Below are positions 18,010 to 26,678 of a stretch of DNA of 64,000 bases, piece by piece; the first letter of the stretch is position 1; the number at the start of each line of letters is the position of its first letter. Source of the DNA: an uncultured Rhodopila sp. (GTDB lineage Bacteria > Pseudomonadota > Alphaproteobacteria > Acetobacterales > Acetobacteraceae). A program made the translations under genes and the position numbers. The notes beneath the pieces are model-generated. The model made no database searches. It saw only the letters and a list, made by a program, of their open reading frames with translations, and was not told the DNA's origin. The stretch spans positions 1 through 64,000 of the forward strand of contig NZ_CAIWTY010000073.1 in the NCBI RefSeq assembly GCF_903915725.1. Reading direction: 5' to 3'.

Positions 18010-18558
18010 ATGACATCTGTATTGCAAGACGGTCTGAGCCGGCGTTCAGCCTGCCTCTCGGTACTGGCGGCGCTGGCCGCCTGCAAACGAGAGAATGAAC
18101 CGGAGCTGGATGCCAGCGGCTGGCCGACAGGCGCGGACACGCTCGGATTGCGGCTGACCACGCCACTGCCGGCTTCGGTGCCGCTGGATACGCCGCTGTC
18201 TTTGGCATACAGCGCGCGCACGGGCAGCTATGCCAGCCTCTATTTGGTCGGCAGCGGCGGCGGCATCGTCAGGCTGTTTGAAAACCGCGGCTTGCCGCCG
18301 GGTGGCAGCGATCTCTTCCCGGACCGCCAGGATACGGCGATCAATCTCGGGCCACCGGCCGGGGCCGAAACTTTCGTACTTGTCGGGACGGCCTATCTGC
18401 TCGGAGTGCTCTCCGGCGGTGACTATATCGATCAGGCGCCATTCCCGCGGCTGCGGCTTGACCGCGCGGGGTTTCAGGCACGGCTGCGGAGGTATCTGGC
18501 CGGTTTGCCGGCGTCGGAGTGGCAGGTGCAGACGATGACGGTGACGACCCGTCCCTGA
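18010..18558 (+). CDS. DUF4384-like lipoprotein
   Basis: A 182-residue protein with twin arginine followed by a hydrophobic stretch and lipobox LAAC (Cys25). The body resembles DUF4384: VPLDTPLSLAYSARTGSYAS, IVRLFENRGLPPGG, AGAETFVLVGTAYLLG. It is probably an outer-membrane lipoprotein. It starts one base after the stop of the preceding DUF4384 frame, so both belong to one transcript. Its function presumably concerns the same envelope system as the caspases, though nothing in the sequence shows an activity. Confidence 0.65.
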   Translation: MTSVLQDGLSRRSACLSVLAALAACKRENEPELDASGWPTGADTLGLRLTTPLPASVPLDTPLSLAYSARTGSYASLYLVGSGGGIVRLFENRGLPPGGSDLFPDRQDTAINLGPPAGAETFVLVGTAYLLGVLSGGDYIDQAPFPRLRLDRAGFQARLRRYLAGLPASEWQVQTMTVTTRP

Positions 18559-18688
18559 TCCGAGGCAGAAGCCGGTAGGTCCGCACCAACCGGAACGGTT
18601 GTATGCGGACGCCGGCGCCCCGCCGGTTTGTGGAAACCGAGGTTAGGCGACGCCCAAGAATAAGCGAATCGGGTGGCTGACTTTGGTC

Positions 18689-18767
18689 CGTCATGGCCCG
18701 GCTTGTCCGGGCCACCTATCGCGGCAGGGTGCTGGTATAGGTGGCCCGGACAAGCCGGGCCATGACG
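18689..18767. repeat. MITE-like inverted repeat, copy 2
   Basis: Perfect 26-bp inverted arms at 18689-18714 and 18742-18767 (core cgtcatggcccggcttgtcc) around a 27-base loop that matches the copy at 5519-5545 apart from its last base. The outer arms of copy 1 are not present here, apart from a possible trace (ggctgact at 18676-18683). The element lies between the caspase cluster and the repeat-protein pair. Confidence 0.88.
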
Positions 18768-18813
18768 GGGAGGGAAGGACGCTCGAGTGAAGCGGCAATT
18801 CTTGAGCGTCGCC

Positions 18814-19494
18814 TTAGTGCTTGCCGCTGTTGATTCCGCCAACGGCCGCCTGGCCAGGATCGTAAAGGCCATTGCCCGAAGCGGCCTGAGACTTCGCCTG
18901 ACCGACCGCCACGACGGATGCATTGCGGCCGACGCTGACGGCGCCGGCCGAGTTTGCTCCGCCCACAACCGCCTGAGCGGTTGAAGGCCCGGCGGCGGAG
19001 ACCGTCTGCTTGCCCACTGTTCCCGCGACGCCTACCGCCGAATTGCGGCCTGTTGAGACGTTATTGACCGCGTTGATGCCGCCCACGGCGCCCTGGGCAT
19101 TGGCGCTGTTGCTGGTGACCGTCTGCGAACCGGCCTTGCCGCTGGCCCCGACATAGGCGCCGTTACCGACGGTCACCGCACCTGCAGAATTGACGCCGCC
19201 CACGGCGCCCTGGGCGTTGGCATGGGCGTTCGCCGTGACGTTCTGTTGACCGGCGGCGCCCGACGCCTGAACCGTCGCGTTGCGGCCGACGGTTACGCCG
19301 TTGCCGGCATTGATGCCGCCGACGGCCGCCTGGGCGTTCGCCCCCGCGCCGTTGCCGTTAGCGGTCTGCGAACCGGCGGTGCCGCTCAGCGACACCGAAC
19401 TGCCCGAGCCGATGCGCAGGTCCTGGGCGAACCCGGGTGCGACGCTGCAAAGCGACAGGGCGGCCGCGGCGAGCGGCAGATTGATCTTCAGCAT
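18814..19494 (-). CDS. Secreted tandem-repeat protein (five repeats, Gly/Ala/Asn-rich)
   Basis: A 226-residue protein with a signal peptide (residues 1-23, ending PGFAQ). The rest is about five repeats of 39-47 residues with consensus NA.V..SG.AG.Q.V, then A.AQGAVGGINS(A)G..VTVGR. The regular alternation of small and hydrophobic residues with Asn/Gly turns suggests a secreted beta-solenoid or adhesin-like fibre, which is inference. A shorter relative is divergently encoded 260 bases away. No family name comes to mind. Confidence 0.72.
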   Translation of the reverse strand: MLKINLPLAAAALSLCSVAPGFAQDLRIGSGSSVSLSGTAGSQTANGNGAGANAQAAVGGINAGNGVTVGRNATVQASGAAGQQNVTANAHANAQGAVGGVNSAGAVTVGNGAYVGASGKAGSQTVTSNSANAQGAVGGINAVNNVSTGRNSAVGVAGTVGKQTVSAAGPSTAQAVVGGANSAGAVSVGRNASVVAVGQAKSQAASGNGLYDPGQAAVGGINSGKH

Positions 19495-19606
19495 GTTCCA
19501 TCTCCGTTGGGATTATCGCTTCGACAGAAGCCGTTACGTTCCGGTGGCAACGCAGTTCTGCCGAAGCGGAGACTGCCATGCAATTCAGCGTGTTGCAGAA
19601 ACAGTA

Positions 19607-19640
19607 TCCGCATTTGCGGAAACACTATCCGACCTTCGGA
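19607..19640. promoter_or_regulatory. Paired palindromic operator candidate between divergent repeat-protein genes
   Basis: Two similar dyads, TCCGcatttgCGGA (19607-19620) and TCCGaccttCGGA (19628-19640), 21 bases apart start to start, each followed by AAC. They stand in the shared upstream region of two homologous divergent genes, so a common regulator binding on one helix face two turns apart is plausible. No experimental motif is known to me. Confidence 0.4.
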
Positions 19641-19755
19641 AACTGTTCCCGGAGCAATGCCGATTTTACCGTTTTGGCCGATGGCGCATGACGTTGGGGC
19701 CAAAAACGGCGCCACTGTCTCCGCTGCCGGTCGCAGCCAAGGAAAGAAACAGATC

Positions 19756-20196
19756 ATGCGGACCATTCATGTTGCGGCTATCGCCACCGCTCTCGTTGCG
19801 CTTGCCGGGGCACCGTGCTTCGCCCAGCAGAGCCTGCGGATGGGGGACAACAACGTCATCTCCACCGACGCCAAGGTGGCCAACCAGAACATTACCGCCA
19901 AGGGCAAGGGCAGCACGGCGGTTGGATCGGTTGCCGGCATTGACGTCGGCAAGGGCCTCAAGACCGGCGACAACAACGCCATCGTCCTGAAGGGCCAGGT
20001 CAAGAACCAGCAGGTCCAGGCCAAGGACGGCGCTACGGCGATGGCCACCGTCGGCGGCGTGAACGCGGCGAACGGTGCGAAACTCGGCTCGAACAACGCG
20101 ATCGTCACGAATGCGAAGGTGACCAACCAGACGGTCACCGGCCAGGGCCAAGCCACGACCGCGTCCGGTGTCGTCGGTGGCATCAACGCTCATTAG
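19756..20196 (+). CDS. Secreted tandem-repeat protein (three repeats)
   Basis: A 146-residue protein starting at ATG 19756 after an AAGGAAAG ribosome site; the longer open frame upstream is not used because the signal peptide begins here (MRTIHVAAIATALVALAG, cleavage after FAQ). Three repeats of about 40-47 residues follow, with DNNAIV...VKNQQV...A.ATVGGVNAANGAKLGS as pattern. This is the same architecture as the divergent 226-residue protein (NxAxV ... Q.V ... VGGINA ... G), so the two are diverged paralogues. Likely secreted or surface-located; function unknown. Confidence 0.7.
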   Translation: MRTIHVAAIATALVALAGAPCFAQQSLRMGDNNVISTDAKVANQNITAKGKGSTAVGSVAGIDVGKGLKTGDNNAIVLKGQVKNQQVQAKDGATAMATVGGVNAANGAKLGSNNAIVTNAKVTNQTVTGQGQATTASGVVGGINAH

Positions 20197-20209
20197 GTTC
20201 TGTTCAGTC

Positions 20210-20250
20210 CGGGTGATCCGGGGCCTGTCAATCTGTCCCCGGATCACCCG
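20210..20250 (+). terminator. Strong hairpin after the repeat-protein gene
   Basis: Arms cgggtgatccgggg (20210-20223) and ccccggatcacccg (20237-20250) form a perfect 14-bp stem with a 13-base loop, 13 bases after the stop codon. There is no U-tract, so it is either a weak intrinsic terminator or an mRNA 3'-end stabiliser. Confidence 0.6.
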
Positions 20251-20327
20251 ATTCATGCGAACGAGAGGGAGCGTCAAGCCAGCACGGCGATGCGAAACTT
20301 TCTTCGCGACCAACCGGCCGAAGAATT

Positions 20328-20339
20328 GGCACATGTGCC
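20328..20339. promoter_or_regulatory. Palindrome GGCACATGTGCC, copy 1
   Basis: A perfect 12-bp palindrome identical to the one at 20869-20880. Two identical palindromes 541 bases apart flanking small open frames suggest a transcription-factor site, but the factor is unknown. Confidence 0.35.
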
Positions 20340-20605
20340 GTGATAGGACGGGATCCGGCATTACGACTTCGGAGCCGACAATTCCCCCTCCGACCGCCGT
20401 GAGCGAGGTGAAAGCGAGGCATCGCATCGCCGAACTCACCAAGCTCGAGGTGCACGGCTAATTAACTCCCGCCCGCTGCCCGGGGCTGCCTGAGCGGACT
20501 GGACACACCGGTCGGCAAGCCCGTCAAAGACAGCCGTACCCGTGCCGCGTCTGACCAGATCCCAGATAGAAGACAAGCCATACAGACCGGTCAGCTTCTT
20601 CCCCG

Positions 20606-20845
20606 GTGGATAAAATCCGGGCGCTCCGTCAGTGTGTGACGAGGTTACAGGCGGCGGCGCGCAGCCGCCCCGAGAAGGCCGAGGACCCCTTCGCGATCGC
20701 CAAAGCGCAGCGGTTGGTGAACGAGGCCAAGGCCCGCGATCGGGCCGCCGCCCAAGCGGCCGAGACAGCCGCCATCAGTTCGAACGCAAACATATTACCA
20801 TTGATCGACAGAACTTCACCCCCGCCCGATCGAACAGCAGACTAA
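20606..20845 (+). CDS. Small hypothetical protein
   Basis: A 79-residue frame from GTG 20606, basic and helical in its first two thirds (KAEDPFAIAKAQRLVNEAKA, then an Ala-rich helix) with a disordered Pro/Asp tail. No ribosome site or family is evident. It might be a small DNA- or membrane-associated helical protein, or a chance frame. Confidence 0.35.
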   Translation: MDKIRALRQCVTRLQAAARSRPEKAEDPFAIAKAQRLVNEAKARDRAAAQAAETAAISSNANILPLIDRTSPPPDRTAD

Positions 20846-20868
20846 TCAGGCGTCGTATCAGGCGAAAC

Positions 20869-20880
20869 GGCACATGTGCC
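20869..20880. promoter_or_regulatory. Palindrome GGCACATGTGCC, copy 2
   Basis: Identical to copy 1. It lies 17 bases before the ATG at 20897, close to where an operator for that small gene would be expected. Confidence 0.4.
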
Positions 20881-20896
20881 AAGCATAGGTAGAGTG

Positions 20897-21157
20897 ATGA
20901 CGAAAATGGCAGGCCGATCCGCCTTTATTTTGCGGACGACCCCGGGTGGTCAGTTTCTGGCCGAACTCGGGCAGGAACGGCGCAACGGAAACGTTTCTCC
21001 GGAAGTTGAGCAGCGCCTGAAACTGGCGTTCCGCGGGCTCGGATGGGATGCGTCCGATGCCACCCTCGCCGCGGCGATCAGTGCGGAGATCGAACGCGGC
21101 GAACGCGATGCGGCGGTGCTGAAGAAGCTCCGCGCCGACCTGTTCGGGGTGGATTAG
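20897..21157 (+). CDS. Small hypothetical helical protein
   Basis: An 86-residue protein; ATG 20897 is chosen over more upstream starts. The sequence ILRTTPGGQFLAELGQERRN, VSPEVEQRLKLAFRGLGWDA and ERDAAVLKKLRADLFG reads like a genuine soluble helical protein, but I do not recognise it. It is convergent with gshB, ending 25 bases away. Confidence 0.5.
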   Translation: MTKMAGRSAFILRTTPGGQFLAELGQERRNGNVSPEVEQRLKLAFRGLGWDASDATLAAAISAEIERGERDAAVLKKLRADLFGVD

Positions 21158-21182
21158 CCGGCCGCGCCGGGCAAAGGGCGCA

Positions 21183-22178
21183 TCAGGCTGCGACTCCGGG
21201 TTCCACCTTCTCCTCGATCCGGTCCCAGATCGCCGCCTCGATCCGCACCCCGTCGAACCGGGCGATCTCCTGCAAGCCCGTGGGGGAGGTCACGTTGATC
21301 TCGGTCAGGTAATCCCCGATCACGTCGATCCCCACGAAGATCAACCCCTGGTCCCGCAGGGTCGGGCCGATCGCCGCGCAGATCTCCAGGTCCCGCGCGG
21401 TCAGCGGCGATTTTTCGGCGCGGCCGCCGACATGCATGTTGGACCGCGCCTCGCCCTCGGCCGGCACCCGGTTCACCGCGCCGGCCGGCTCCCCGTCCAC
21501 CAGGATGATCCGCTTGTCGCCGCGCCGCACCGCTGCCTCATAGCGCTGGAACATCAGCGGTTCGCGGGACCGGGCGAAGTGCATCTCCAGCAGCGCCGCC
21601 AGGTTCTCGTCGTCCGGCTTGATGCGGAACACGCCGGCGCCGCCGTTGCCGTACAGCGGCTTGACAATGATGTCCTTGTATTCGGCGCGGAAGGCGCGGA
21701 TCGCTTCGAGGTCCCAGGTGATCAAAGTCGGCGGCATCAGGTGGGGGAAATGCGTCACCATGATCTTTTCCGGCGCATTGCGTACCGCCGCCGGGTCGTT
21801 CACCACCAGGGTGCCGGGCTGGATATGCTCCAGCATATGGGTCGCGGTGATGTAGGCCATGTCGAACGGCGGGTCCTGGCGCATCAGCACCACGTCCATG
21901 CTGCCGAGGTCGCGGGTCTCCATCGGCCCGAAGCTGTAGTGCGCGCCCTTTTGCCGGGCCACCGTCACCGCGTGGCCGCGGGCGAACAGCCGCTCCTCGC
22001 GCTTCGTCCCGGCCGGGCGGGCGGCGCCTTCCTTCAGGGCCATGTGCCGCACTTCGTAGTGCCACAGCGAATGGCCGCGCGCCTGCGCCTCCAGCATCAG
22101 GGCAAAGGTGGAATCCGCATCGATATTGATGCTGTCGATCGGGTCCATCTGGACCGCGACCTTGAGCGAGCGCGCCAT
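21183..22178 (-). CDS. gshB: Glutathione synthetase
   Basis: A 331-residue ATP-grasp enzyme that joins gamma-glutamylcysteine and glycine in the second step of glutathione synthesis, in the cytoplasm. Family hallmarks are visible: [20 protein letters not shown] at the N-terminus, [29 protein letters not shown], the ATP-grasp [14 protein letters not shown] and the C-terminal [13 protein letters not shown]. Length is normal. The downstream gene in the same orientation is a glycosyltransferase read first, with a 70-base spacer, so the two may be co-transcribed. Confidence 0.95.
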   Translation of the reverse strand: MARSLKVAVQMDPIDSINIDADSTFALMLEAQARGHSLWHYEVRHMALKEGAARPAGTKREERLFARGHAVTVARQKGAHYSFGPMETRDLGSMDVVLMRQDPPFDMAYITATHMLEHIQPGTLVVNDPAAVRNAPEKIMVTHFPHLMPPTLITWDLEAIRAFRAEYKDIIVKPLYGNGGAGVFRIKPDDENLAALLEMHFARSREPLMFQRYEAAVRRGDKRIILVDGEPAGAVNRVPAEGEARSNMHVGGRAEKSPLTARDLEICAAIGPTLRDQGLIFVGIDVIGDYLTEINVTSPTGLQEIARFDGVRIEAAIWDRIEEKVEPGVAA

Positions 22179-22248
22179 GCAACGTCCCCTGTCGGGTCTG
22201 TGAGGCGTTGTCCATACGGCGTGAACGCGCCAAGGGGAAGGCCAGCGT

Positions 22249-23385
22249 TCAGGCCGCCTGCCGCAGACGCGGGGCGATGCCCTCCGCCATGGCGCGCAGG
22301 CGCTTGCCGACTTCGTCCCAGTTGAAGCGATCGTGGTTGCGCTCGAACCCGGCCGCGCCCATGCGGCGGGCCAGGTCCGGGTCCGCGAACAGCCGCCCGA
22401 GCGCCGAGGCGATGGCGTCCGGATCGTTCACCGGCACCAGCAAGCCGGTTTCGCCGTCCACCACGGTTTCCATGAAGCCGTCGATCTGTGTGGCCACTAC
22501 GGGCAGGCGGTACAGCGAGGCCTCGACCGCCGCGATCCCCAGCGGCTCGATCAGGCTGGGCGTGCAGAACACGGATGCGGCCTCGAAGAACGGCGGCATC
22601 TGCGCACGGGGAACCAGGCCCGCCACGGTGATGCCGGGGCCGGAGACATCGGGCGAGCAGCCGACGATCGTCAGCCTGGCGTCCGGATGAGCCTGCTGGG
22701 CGCGGCGGAAGCCTTCCACCAGCGCCGGGCCGCCTTTTCGTTCCCACTCCACGCCGACGAACACCACGTGTTTGGCGGCATAGCGCGACAGTTCGGTGGA
22801 CACCGGACGGACAACGATGTTGGCGCCAATATGCACCGTGCGGACCCTGGCCGGATCGCAGCCGTATTGCCGCACCAGCGTCCGCTCCACATGACTCCCC
22901 GTCACCGCGATCGCGTCCGCGCTGCGATACAGATCGGCTTCGTAACGCATGGCCTTTTCGGAACGAAATTGCCGCCTGTCGTGGCCGGGAAAGTCGAGAT
23001 TGCTGAGGAATGTGTAATCCGTATAGATGAAGAACGGAGCGCCGGGGATGCGCGCGTTGAACAGCCCCTGGGTCTGGATGACGAAATCCAGCTCCGGCGC
23101 CAGCGCGGCATATTTCTCGACCAGCATCTCGTTCAGGCGGCGGAACATGAACGGCGTGCGGAAGAAAAACGCATGCAGGTCGCCGCGGTTTTTCAGCACG
23201 GACGGTCCGAACGTCGCCACCTCCGCCAGCACGTTATAGCCGAGAGTGAAATAGTCTCGTTTCACGATATCCTTGACATCGGCGACGATCAGGTCATGGC
23301 CGGGGAAGTTCTTGCCGAGCTGGGCCATGACCTCGTCGTTGGTGTACGAAAAATGCCCGAGCTTTACGAACAGAATACGCCTCAT
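22249..23385 (-). CDS. GT4-family glycosyltransferase
   Basis: A 378-residue GT-B glycosyltransferase. The C-terminal domain shows the family pattern [20 protein letters not shown], the EX7E region [20 protein letters not shown] and [20 protein letters not shown]. The N-terminal domain is atypical and has [10 protein letters not shown]-like and [18 protein letters not shown] segments. It probably transfers a sugar to a polysaccharide or lipid. No other glycan genes are nearby, so the product is unclear. Confidence 0.82.
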   Translation of the reverse strand: MRRILFVKLGHFSYTNDEVMAQLGKNFPGHDLIVADVKDIVKRDYFTLGYNVLAEVATFGPSVLKNRGDLHAFFFRTPFMFRRLNEMLVEKYAALAPELDFVIQTQGLFNARIPGAPFFIYTDYTFLSNLDFPGHDRRQFRSEKAMRYEADLYRSADAIAVTGSHVERTLVRQYGCDPARVRTVHIGANIVVRPVSTELSRYAAKHVVFVGVEWERKGGPALVEGFRRAQQAHPDARLTIVGCSPDVSGPGITVAGLVPRAQMPPFFEAASVFCTPSLIEPLGIAAVEASLYRLPVVATQIDGFMETVVDGETGLLVPVNDPDAIASALGRLFADPDLARRMGAAGFERNHDRFNWDEVGKRLRAMAEGIAPRLRQAA

Positions 23386-23628
23386 GGTGGTCCTTCATTC
23401 CGGGGCAAACGCCGACTCCGATCGAAGGATAGGCCGCAGGCGGCAGAGCCACCCACCGCCCCCGTGGTCACGCTTCCGTATGCGAGATCACGTTTTCTCC
23501 GGTATGGTTGCAGTGGCGCTATCATGCGGACCCTCAGCGACCCGCTGCGGCGGCCAATCTCGCCCGCTGCCACGCAACCGAAACGCCGCCCTTGCCCGGA
23601 GTCTGATTGATCGCCATGTAGGACCGTC

Positions 23629-24195
23629 ATGCAGAACCTCACAACCGCCGCCGCTGATCCGATCGGATGGCACGGCACCACCATCCTGTGCGTCAGGCGG
23701 GATGGCAAAGTCACAATGGCCGGCGATGGCCAGGTCAGTATGGGCCAGACCATCGTCAAGGGTAACGCCCGCAAGGTGCGCCGCATCGGCGCGGGCGGCA
23801 CGGTGATCTCCGGCTTCGCCGGGGCGACCGCCGATGCCTTCACCCTGCTGGAGCGGCTGGAAAGCAAGCTGGAGCGCTACCCGAACCAGCTCGAACGCGC
23901 CTGCGTCGAACTGGCCAAGGACTGGCGCACCGACCGCTATTTGCGCCGGCTGGAAGCGCTGATGGCGGTGGCCGACAAGGACCGCAGCTTCACGCTCACC
24001 GGCAACGGCGACGTGCTGGAACCGGAGGACGGCGTCATCGGCATCGGCTCCGGCGGCAACTACGCCTTGGCCGCCGCCCGTGCGCTGATGACGGTCCCCG
24101 ACCTGTCATCGGAGGAAATCGCCCGGCGGTCGATGAAGATCGCCTCCGATATCTGCGTCTACACCAACGGCAACATCATCATCGAGACGCTCTAG
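23629..24195 (+). CDS. hslV: ATP-dependent protease subunit HslV
   Basis: A 188-residue HslV/ClpQ peptidase. After a 16-residue propeptide (ending IGWHG) comes the N-terminal nucleophile Thr17 in [58 protein letters not shown] and the C-terminal [11 protein letters not shown] are canonical. HslV forms a double hexamer that degrades proteins unfolded by HslU. The stop (TAG 24193-24195) touches the ATG of hslU directly, so the pair is tightly coupled. A heat-shock promoter would be expected upstream, but I could not identify one with confidence. Confidence 0.97.
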   Translation: MQNLTTAAADPIGWHGTTILCVRRDGKVTMAGDGQVSMGQTIVKGNARKVRRIGAGGTVISGFAGATADAFTLLERLESKLERYPNQLERACVELAKDWRTDRYLRRLEALMAVADKDRSFTLTGNGDVLEPEDGVIGIGSGGNYALAAARALMTVPDLSSEEIARRSMKIASDICVYTNGNIIIETL

Positions 24196-25518
24196 ATGGA
24201 AGTCCCTACCTACTCCCCGAGAGAGATCGTCTCGGAACTCGACCGCTTCATCGTCGGCCAGGACGACGCCAAGCGGGCGGTCGCGATTGCGTTGCGCAAC
24301 CGCTGGCGCCGCCAGCAGCTCCCCGAGGGCATGCGCGAGGAAGTCGTCCCCAAAAACATCCTCATGATCGGCCCCACCGGCTGCGGCAAGACGGAGATCG
24401 CAAGGCGGCTGGCGCGACTGGCGCAGGCGCCGTTCCTGAAGGTCGAGGCGACCAAGTTCACCGAAGTCGGCTATGTCGGCCGTGACGTGGAAAGCATCGT
24501 CCGCGACCTGGTGGATGCCAGCCTGAATATGCTGCGCGAGAGCAGCCGCAAGAACGTCCAGGCCAAGGCCGAGACCGCGGCCGAGGAACGGCTGATCACC
24601 GCCCTGGTGGGCGACGAAGCCGCCGCCGATACCCGCTCCAAATTCCGCCGCATGCTGCGCAACGGCGAGTTCGAGCAGAAGGAGATCGAGGTTGGCGTCG
24701 CAGATCCCGGCAGCTCGCCGATCGGCCAGCTCGATATGCCGGGGATGCCGCCCGGACAGGTGATCAACCTGAGTGAGATGATGAAGGGGCTGATGGGCAA
24801 CCGGCCGCTGCAAAAACGCCGCATGACCGTCGAGTCCGCCCGCCGCATCATCGAAGCGGAGGAAGCCGATCGGCTGCTTGATAACGAGCAACTGACGAAG
24901 GACGCGGTGTCGCATGCCGAGAACAACGGCATCGTCTTCCTCGACGAGATCGACAAGATCTGCGCCCGCACCTCCGAAGGCGGCTTTCGCGGCGGCGATG
25001 TCAGCCGGGAAGGGGTGCAGCGCGACCTGCTGCCGCTGATCGAGGGCACCACCGTCAACACCAAGTACGGACTGGTGAAAACGGACCACATCCTGTTCAT
25101 CGCCTCGGGGGCCTTCCATCTGGCGAAGCCGTCGGACCTGCTGCCGGAACTGCAAGGCCGCCTGCCGATACGGGTTGAGCTGCTGCCGCTGACCCGGGCC
25201 GATCTTCGGCGGATTCTGACGGAACCGGAGCACTCGCTGCTGAAGCAGTATGCGGCGCTGCTGGGCACCGAGAAGGTCAACCTGGATTTCCGCGATGACG
25301 CGGTGGATGCGCTAGCAGATCTGGCGTCGGATATTAACGATCGGGTGGAGAATATCGGGGCACGGCGGCTGCATACGGTGCTGGAGCGGCTGCTGGAGGA
25401 CATCAGCTTCACCGCGACCGACCGGGCGGGCGAGACTTTCGTGGTCGATGCCGCTTATGTGGCCGAGAAAGTGGCGCCGCTGGCTCAGAAGGGCGACCTC
25501 AGCCGGTTTATCCTGTAG
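24196..25518 (+). CDS. hslU: ATP-dependent protease ATPase subunit HslU
   Basis: A 440-residue AAA+ unfoldase that recognises substrates and feeds them to HslV. Visible motifs are [20 protein letters not shown] at the start, Walker A GPTGCGKT, the pore loop in [12 protein letters not shown], Walker [12 protein letters not shown], sensor sequences [12 protein letters not shown] and [16 protein letters not shown], and the C-terminal LSRFIL that inserts into HslV. Length and all motifs are normal. Confidence 0.97.
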   Translation: MEVPTYSPREIVSELDRFIVGQDDAKRAVAIALRNRWRRQQLPEGMREEVVPKNILMIGPTGCGKTEIARRLARLAQAPFLKVEATKFTEVGYVGRDVESIVRDLVDASLNMLRESSRKNVQAKAETAAEERLITALVGDEAAADTRSKFRRMLRNGEFEQKEIEVGVADPGSSPIGQLDMPGMPPGQVINLSEMMKGLMGNRPLQKRRMTVESARRIIEAEEADRLLDNEQLTKDAVSHAENNGIVFLDEIDKICARTSEGGFRGGDVSREGVQRDLLPLIEGTTVNTKYGLVKTDHILFIASGAFHLAKPSDLLPELQGRLPIRVELLPLTRADLRRILTEPEHSLLKQYAALLGTEKVNLDFRDDAVDALADLASDINDRVENIGARRLHTVLERLLEDISFTATDRAGETFVVDAAYVAEKVAPLAQKGDLSRFIL

Positions 25519-25570
25519 CATTCTTGTCTAACCTATGTTATAACACCCAGGCACGCCAGGAGGGCATGCC

Positions 25571-25795
25571 ATGCAGACTTTGAAACTCACACAGATCGGA
25601 AATTCCGTGGGCGTCATCCTGCCGAGGGAGTTGCTTGCCAAGCTGGGCATGGTGAAGGGCGATACGCTCTACGCCGTGGAGCAGCCGGACGGCGTGCGCC
25701 TGACCGTCGCGGACCCTGAGTTCGGCGCGCAGATGGATGTCGCGCGCAGCGTGATGAAGGAACGCCGGGCGGTGCTGCGCGAACTGGCGAAGTGA
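25571..25795 (+). CDS. AbrB/MazE-type antitoxin
   Basis: A 74-residue swapped-hairpin (SpoVT-AbrB) protein: MQTLKLTQIGNSVGVILPRE, followed by LLAKLGMVKGDTLYAVEQPD. This is the antitoxin of the Doc-type toxin downstream; the N-terminal fold binds DNA and the C-terminus binds the toxin. A strong AGGAGG site precedes the ATG. The stop overlaps the toxin start (GTGA). Upstream lies an AT-rich stretch with TTATAAC that could be the promoter. Confidence 0.87.
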   Translation: MQTLKLTQIGNSVGVILPRELLAKLGMVKGDTLYAVEQPDGVRLTVADPEFGAQMDVARSVMKERRAVLRELAK

Positions 25796-26175
25796 CCGTC
25801 TGGCTGTCGCCGCAGCTTATTCTCGCGATCCATGACGAACAACTGGCGGAACACGGAGGCTCGACGGGCCTCCGTGACTCCGGACTTCTGGACAGCGCGC
25901 TGGCGCGGCCGCTCAACCGGGCGAGCTACGGAGAGCCGGATATCGCCGAACTGGCGGCGGTCTACGCGCTGGGGATCGCCAAGAACCATCCTTTCATCGA
26001 CGGCAACAAGCGGACGGCCTTCGTCGCGCTGGAAGTGTTCCTGCGTCTGAACGGCTGCCGGTTCACCGTCGGCGATGCCGAGGCGGTTGTCATGACGCTC
26101 GCCATGGCGGCGGGGGAACTGCCCGACGATGAGTTCACCGCCTGGGTGCGGCTGCACACCGTTCCGGCGGCCTGA
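25792..26175 (+). CDS. doc: Doc-family (Fic fold) death-on-curing toxin
   Basis: A 127-residue Doc protein. The Fic-like active loop HPFIDGNKRTAFVALEVFL (starting at His66) is complete, preceded by GLRDSGLLDSALARP and followed by FLRLNGCRF. Doc kinases phosphorylate EF-Tu and stop translation. It begins at GTG 25792, overlapping the antitoxin stop by 4 bases. Pairing Doc with an AbrB/MazE antitoxin rather than Phd is common among chromosomal loci. The module looks intact. Confidence 0.9.
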   Translation: MTVWLSPQLILAIHDEQLAEHGGSTGLRDSGLLDSALARPLNRASYGEPDIAELAAVYALGIAKNHPFIDGNKRTAFVALEVFLRLNGCRFTVGDAEAVVMTLAMAAGELPDDEFTAWVRLHTVPAA

Positions 26176-26224
26176 GGCGCGATCCGTCCTTGACCTCCGC
26201 CGCATAGCCCCGCACATCCAAGCC

Positions 26225-26671
26225 ATGACCGATCCATTCGTAAAGCCGGAAGAACTCACCGCCGCCGATGCCATTGCGGCCATTGGCGAAGAACTCGACA
26301 TGTTCGACGACTGGATGGAGCGGTACGAGTTCATCATCGGCATGGGCCGCAAGCTGCCGCCGTTCCCGGATGACTGGGCGAACGATGCGCATCGCGTGCC
26401 GGGCTGTCAGAGCCGGGTGTGGATGGAGGCGGTGCTGCGTGACGGCTCGCTGTATTTCGCCGGGCTGTCCGACGCGGCGATCGTTTCCGGCCTGGTCGCG
26501 CTGCTGCTGCGGGTTTATTCCGGCCGCTCGCCCGAGGAGATCCTGGCAACCGATCCGGTGTTCCTGAAGGACCTGGGATTGCTGGAGGCGCTGTCCACCA
26601 ACCGCGGCAACGGCATTGCCTCGATGGCACGCAAAGTCAGGGAAGTCGCGGCCTCGCAACAGGGCGGCTGA
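26225..26671 (+). CDS. sufE: SufE-family cysteine desulfuration protein
   Basis: A 148-residue SufE protein. It accepts persulfide sulfur from the cysteine desulfurase SufS at Cys61 (HRVPGCQSRVWM) and passes it to Fe-S cluster assembly. The MERYEFIIGMGRKLPPFPDD segment, SGLVALLLRVYSGRSPEEIL and the C-terminal STNRGNGIASMARKVRE are all typical. ATG 26225 fits the family start; the longer frame upstream does not. No other suf genes are in the window. It is closely followed by an MFS gene (7-base gap). Confidence 0.93.
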   Translation: MTDPFVKPEELTAADAIAAIGEELDMFDDWMERYEFIIGMGRKLPPFPDDWANDAHRVPGCQSRVWMEAVLRDGSLYFAGLSDAAIVSGLVALLLRVYSGRSPEEILATDPVFLKDLGLLEALSTNRGNGIASMARKVREVAASQQGG

Positions 26672-26678
26672 TCCGGCC

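Larger units (their letters stand above)
20197..20605. other. Intergenic region with terminator hairpin and a palindrome
   Basis: Apart from the hairpin at 20210-20250 and the 12-bp palindrome at 20328-20339, nothing supported is seen. A plus-strand open frame ending at 20461 lacks a ribosome site and family resemblance. Confidence 0.4.

Noticed and set aside
20168-20461. 97-codon plus-strand frame after the repeat-protein gene
   Set aside because: No ribosome site, it overlaps the upstream gene and spans the terminator hairpin; composition is unlike a protein.
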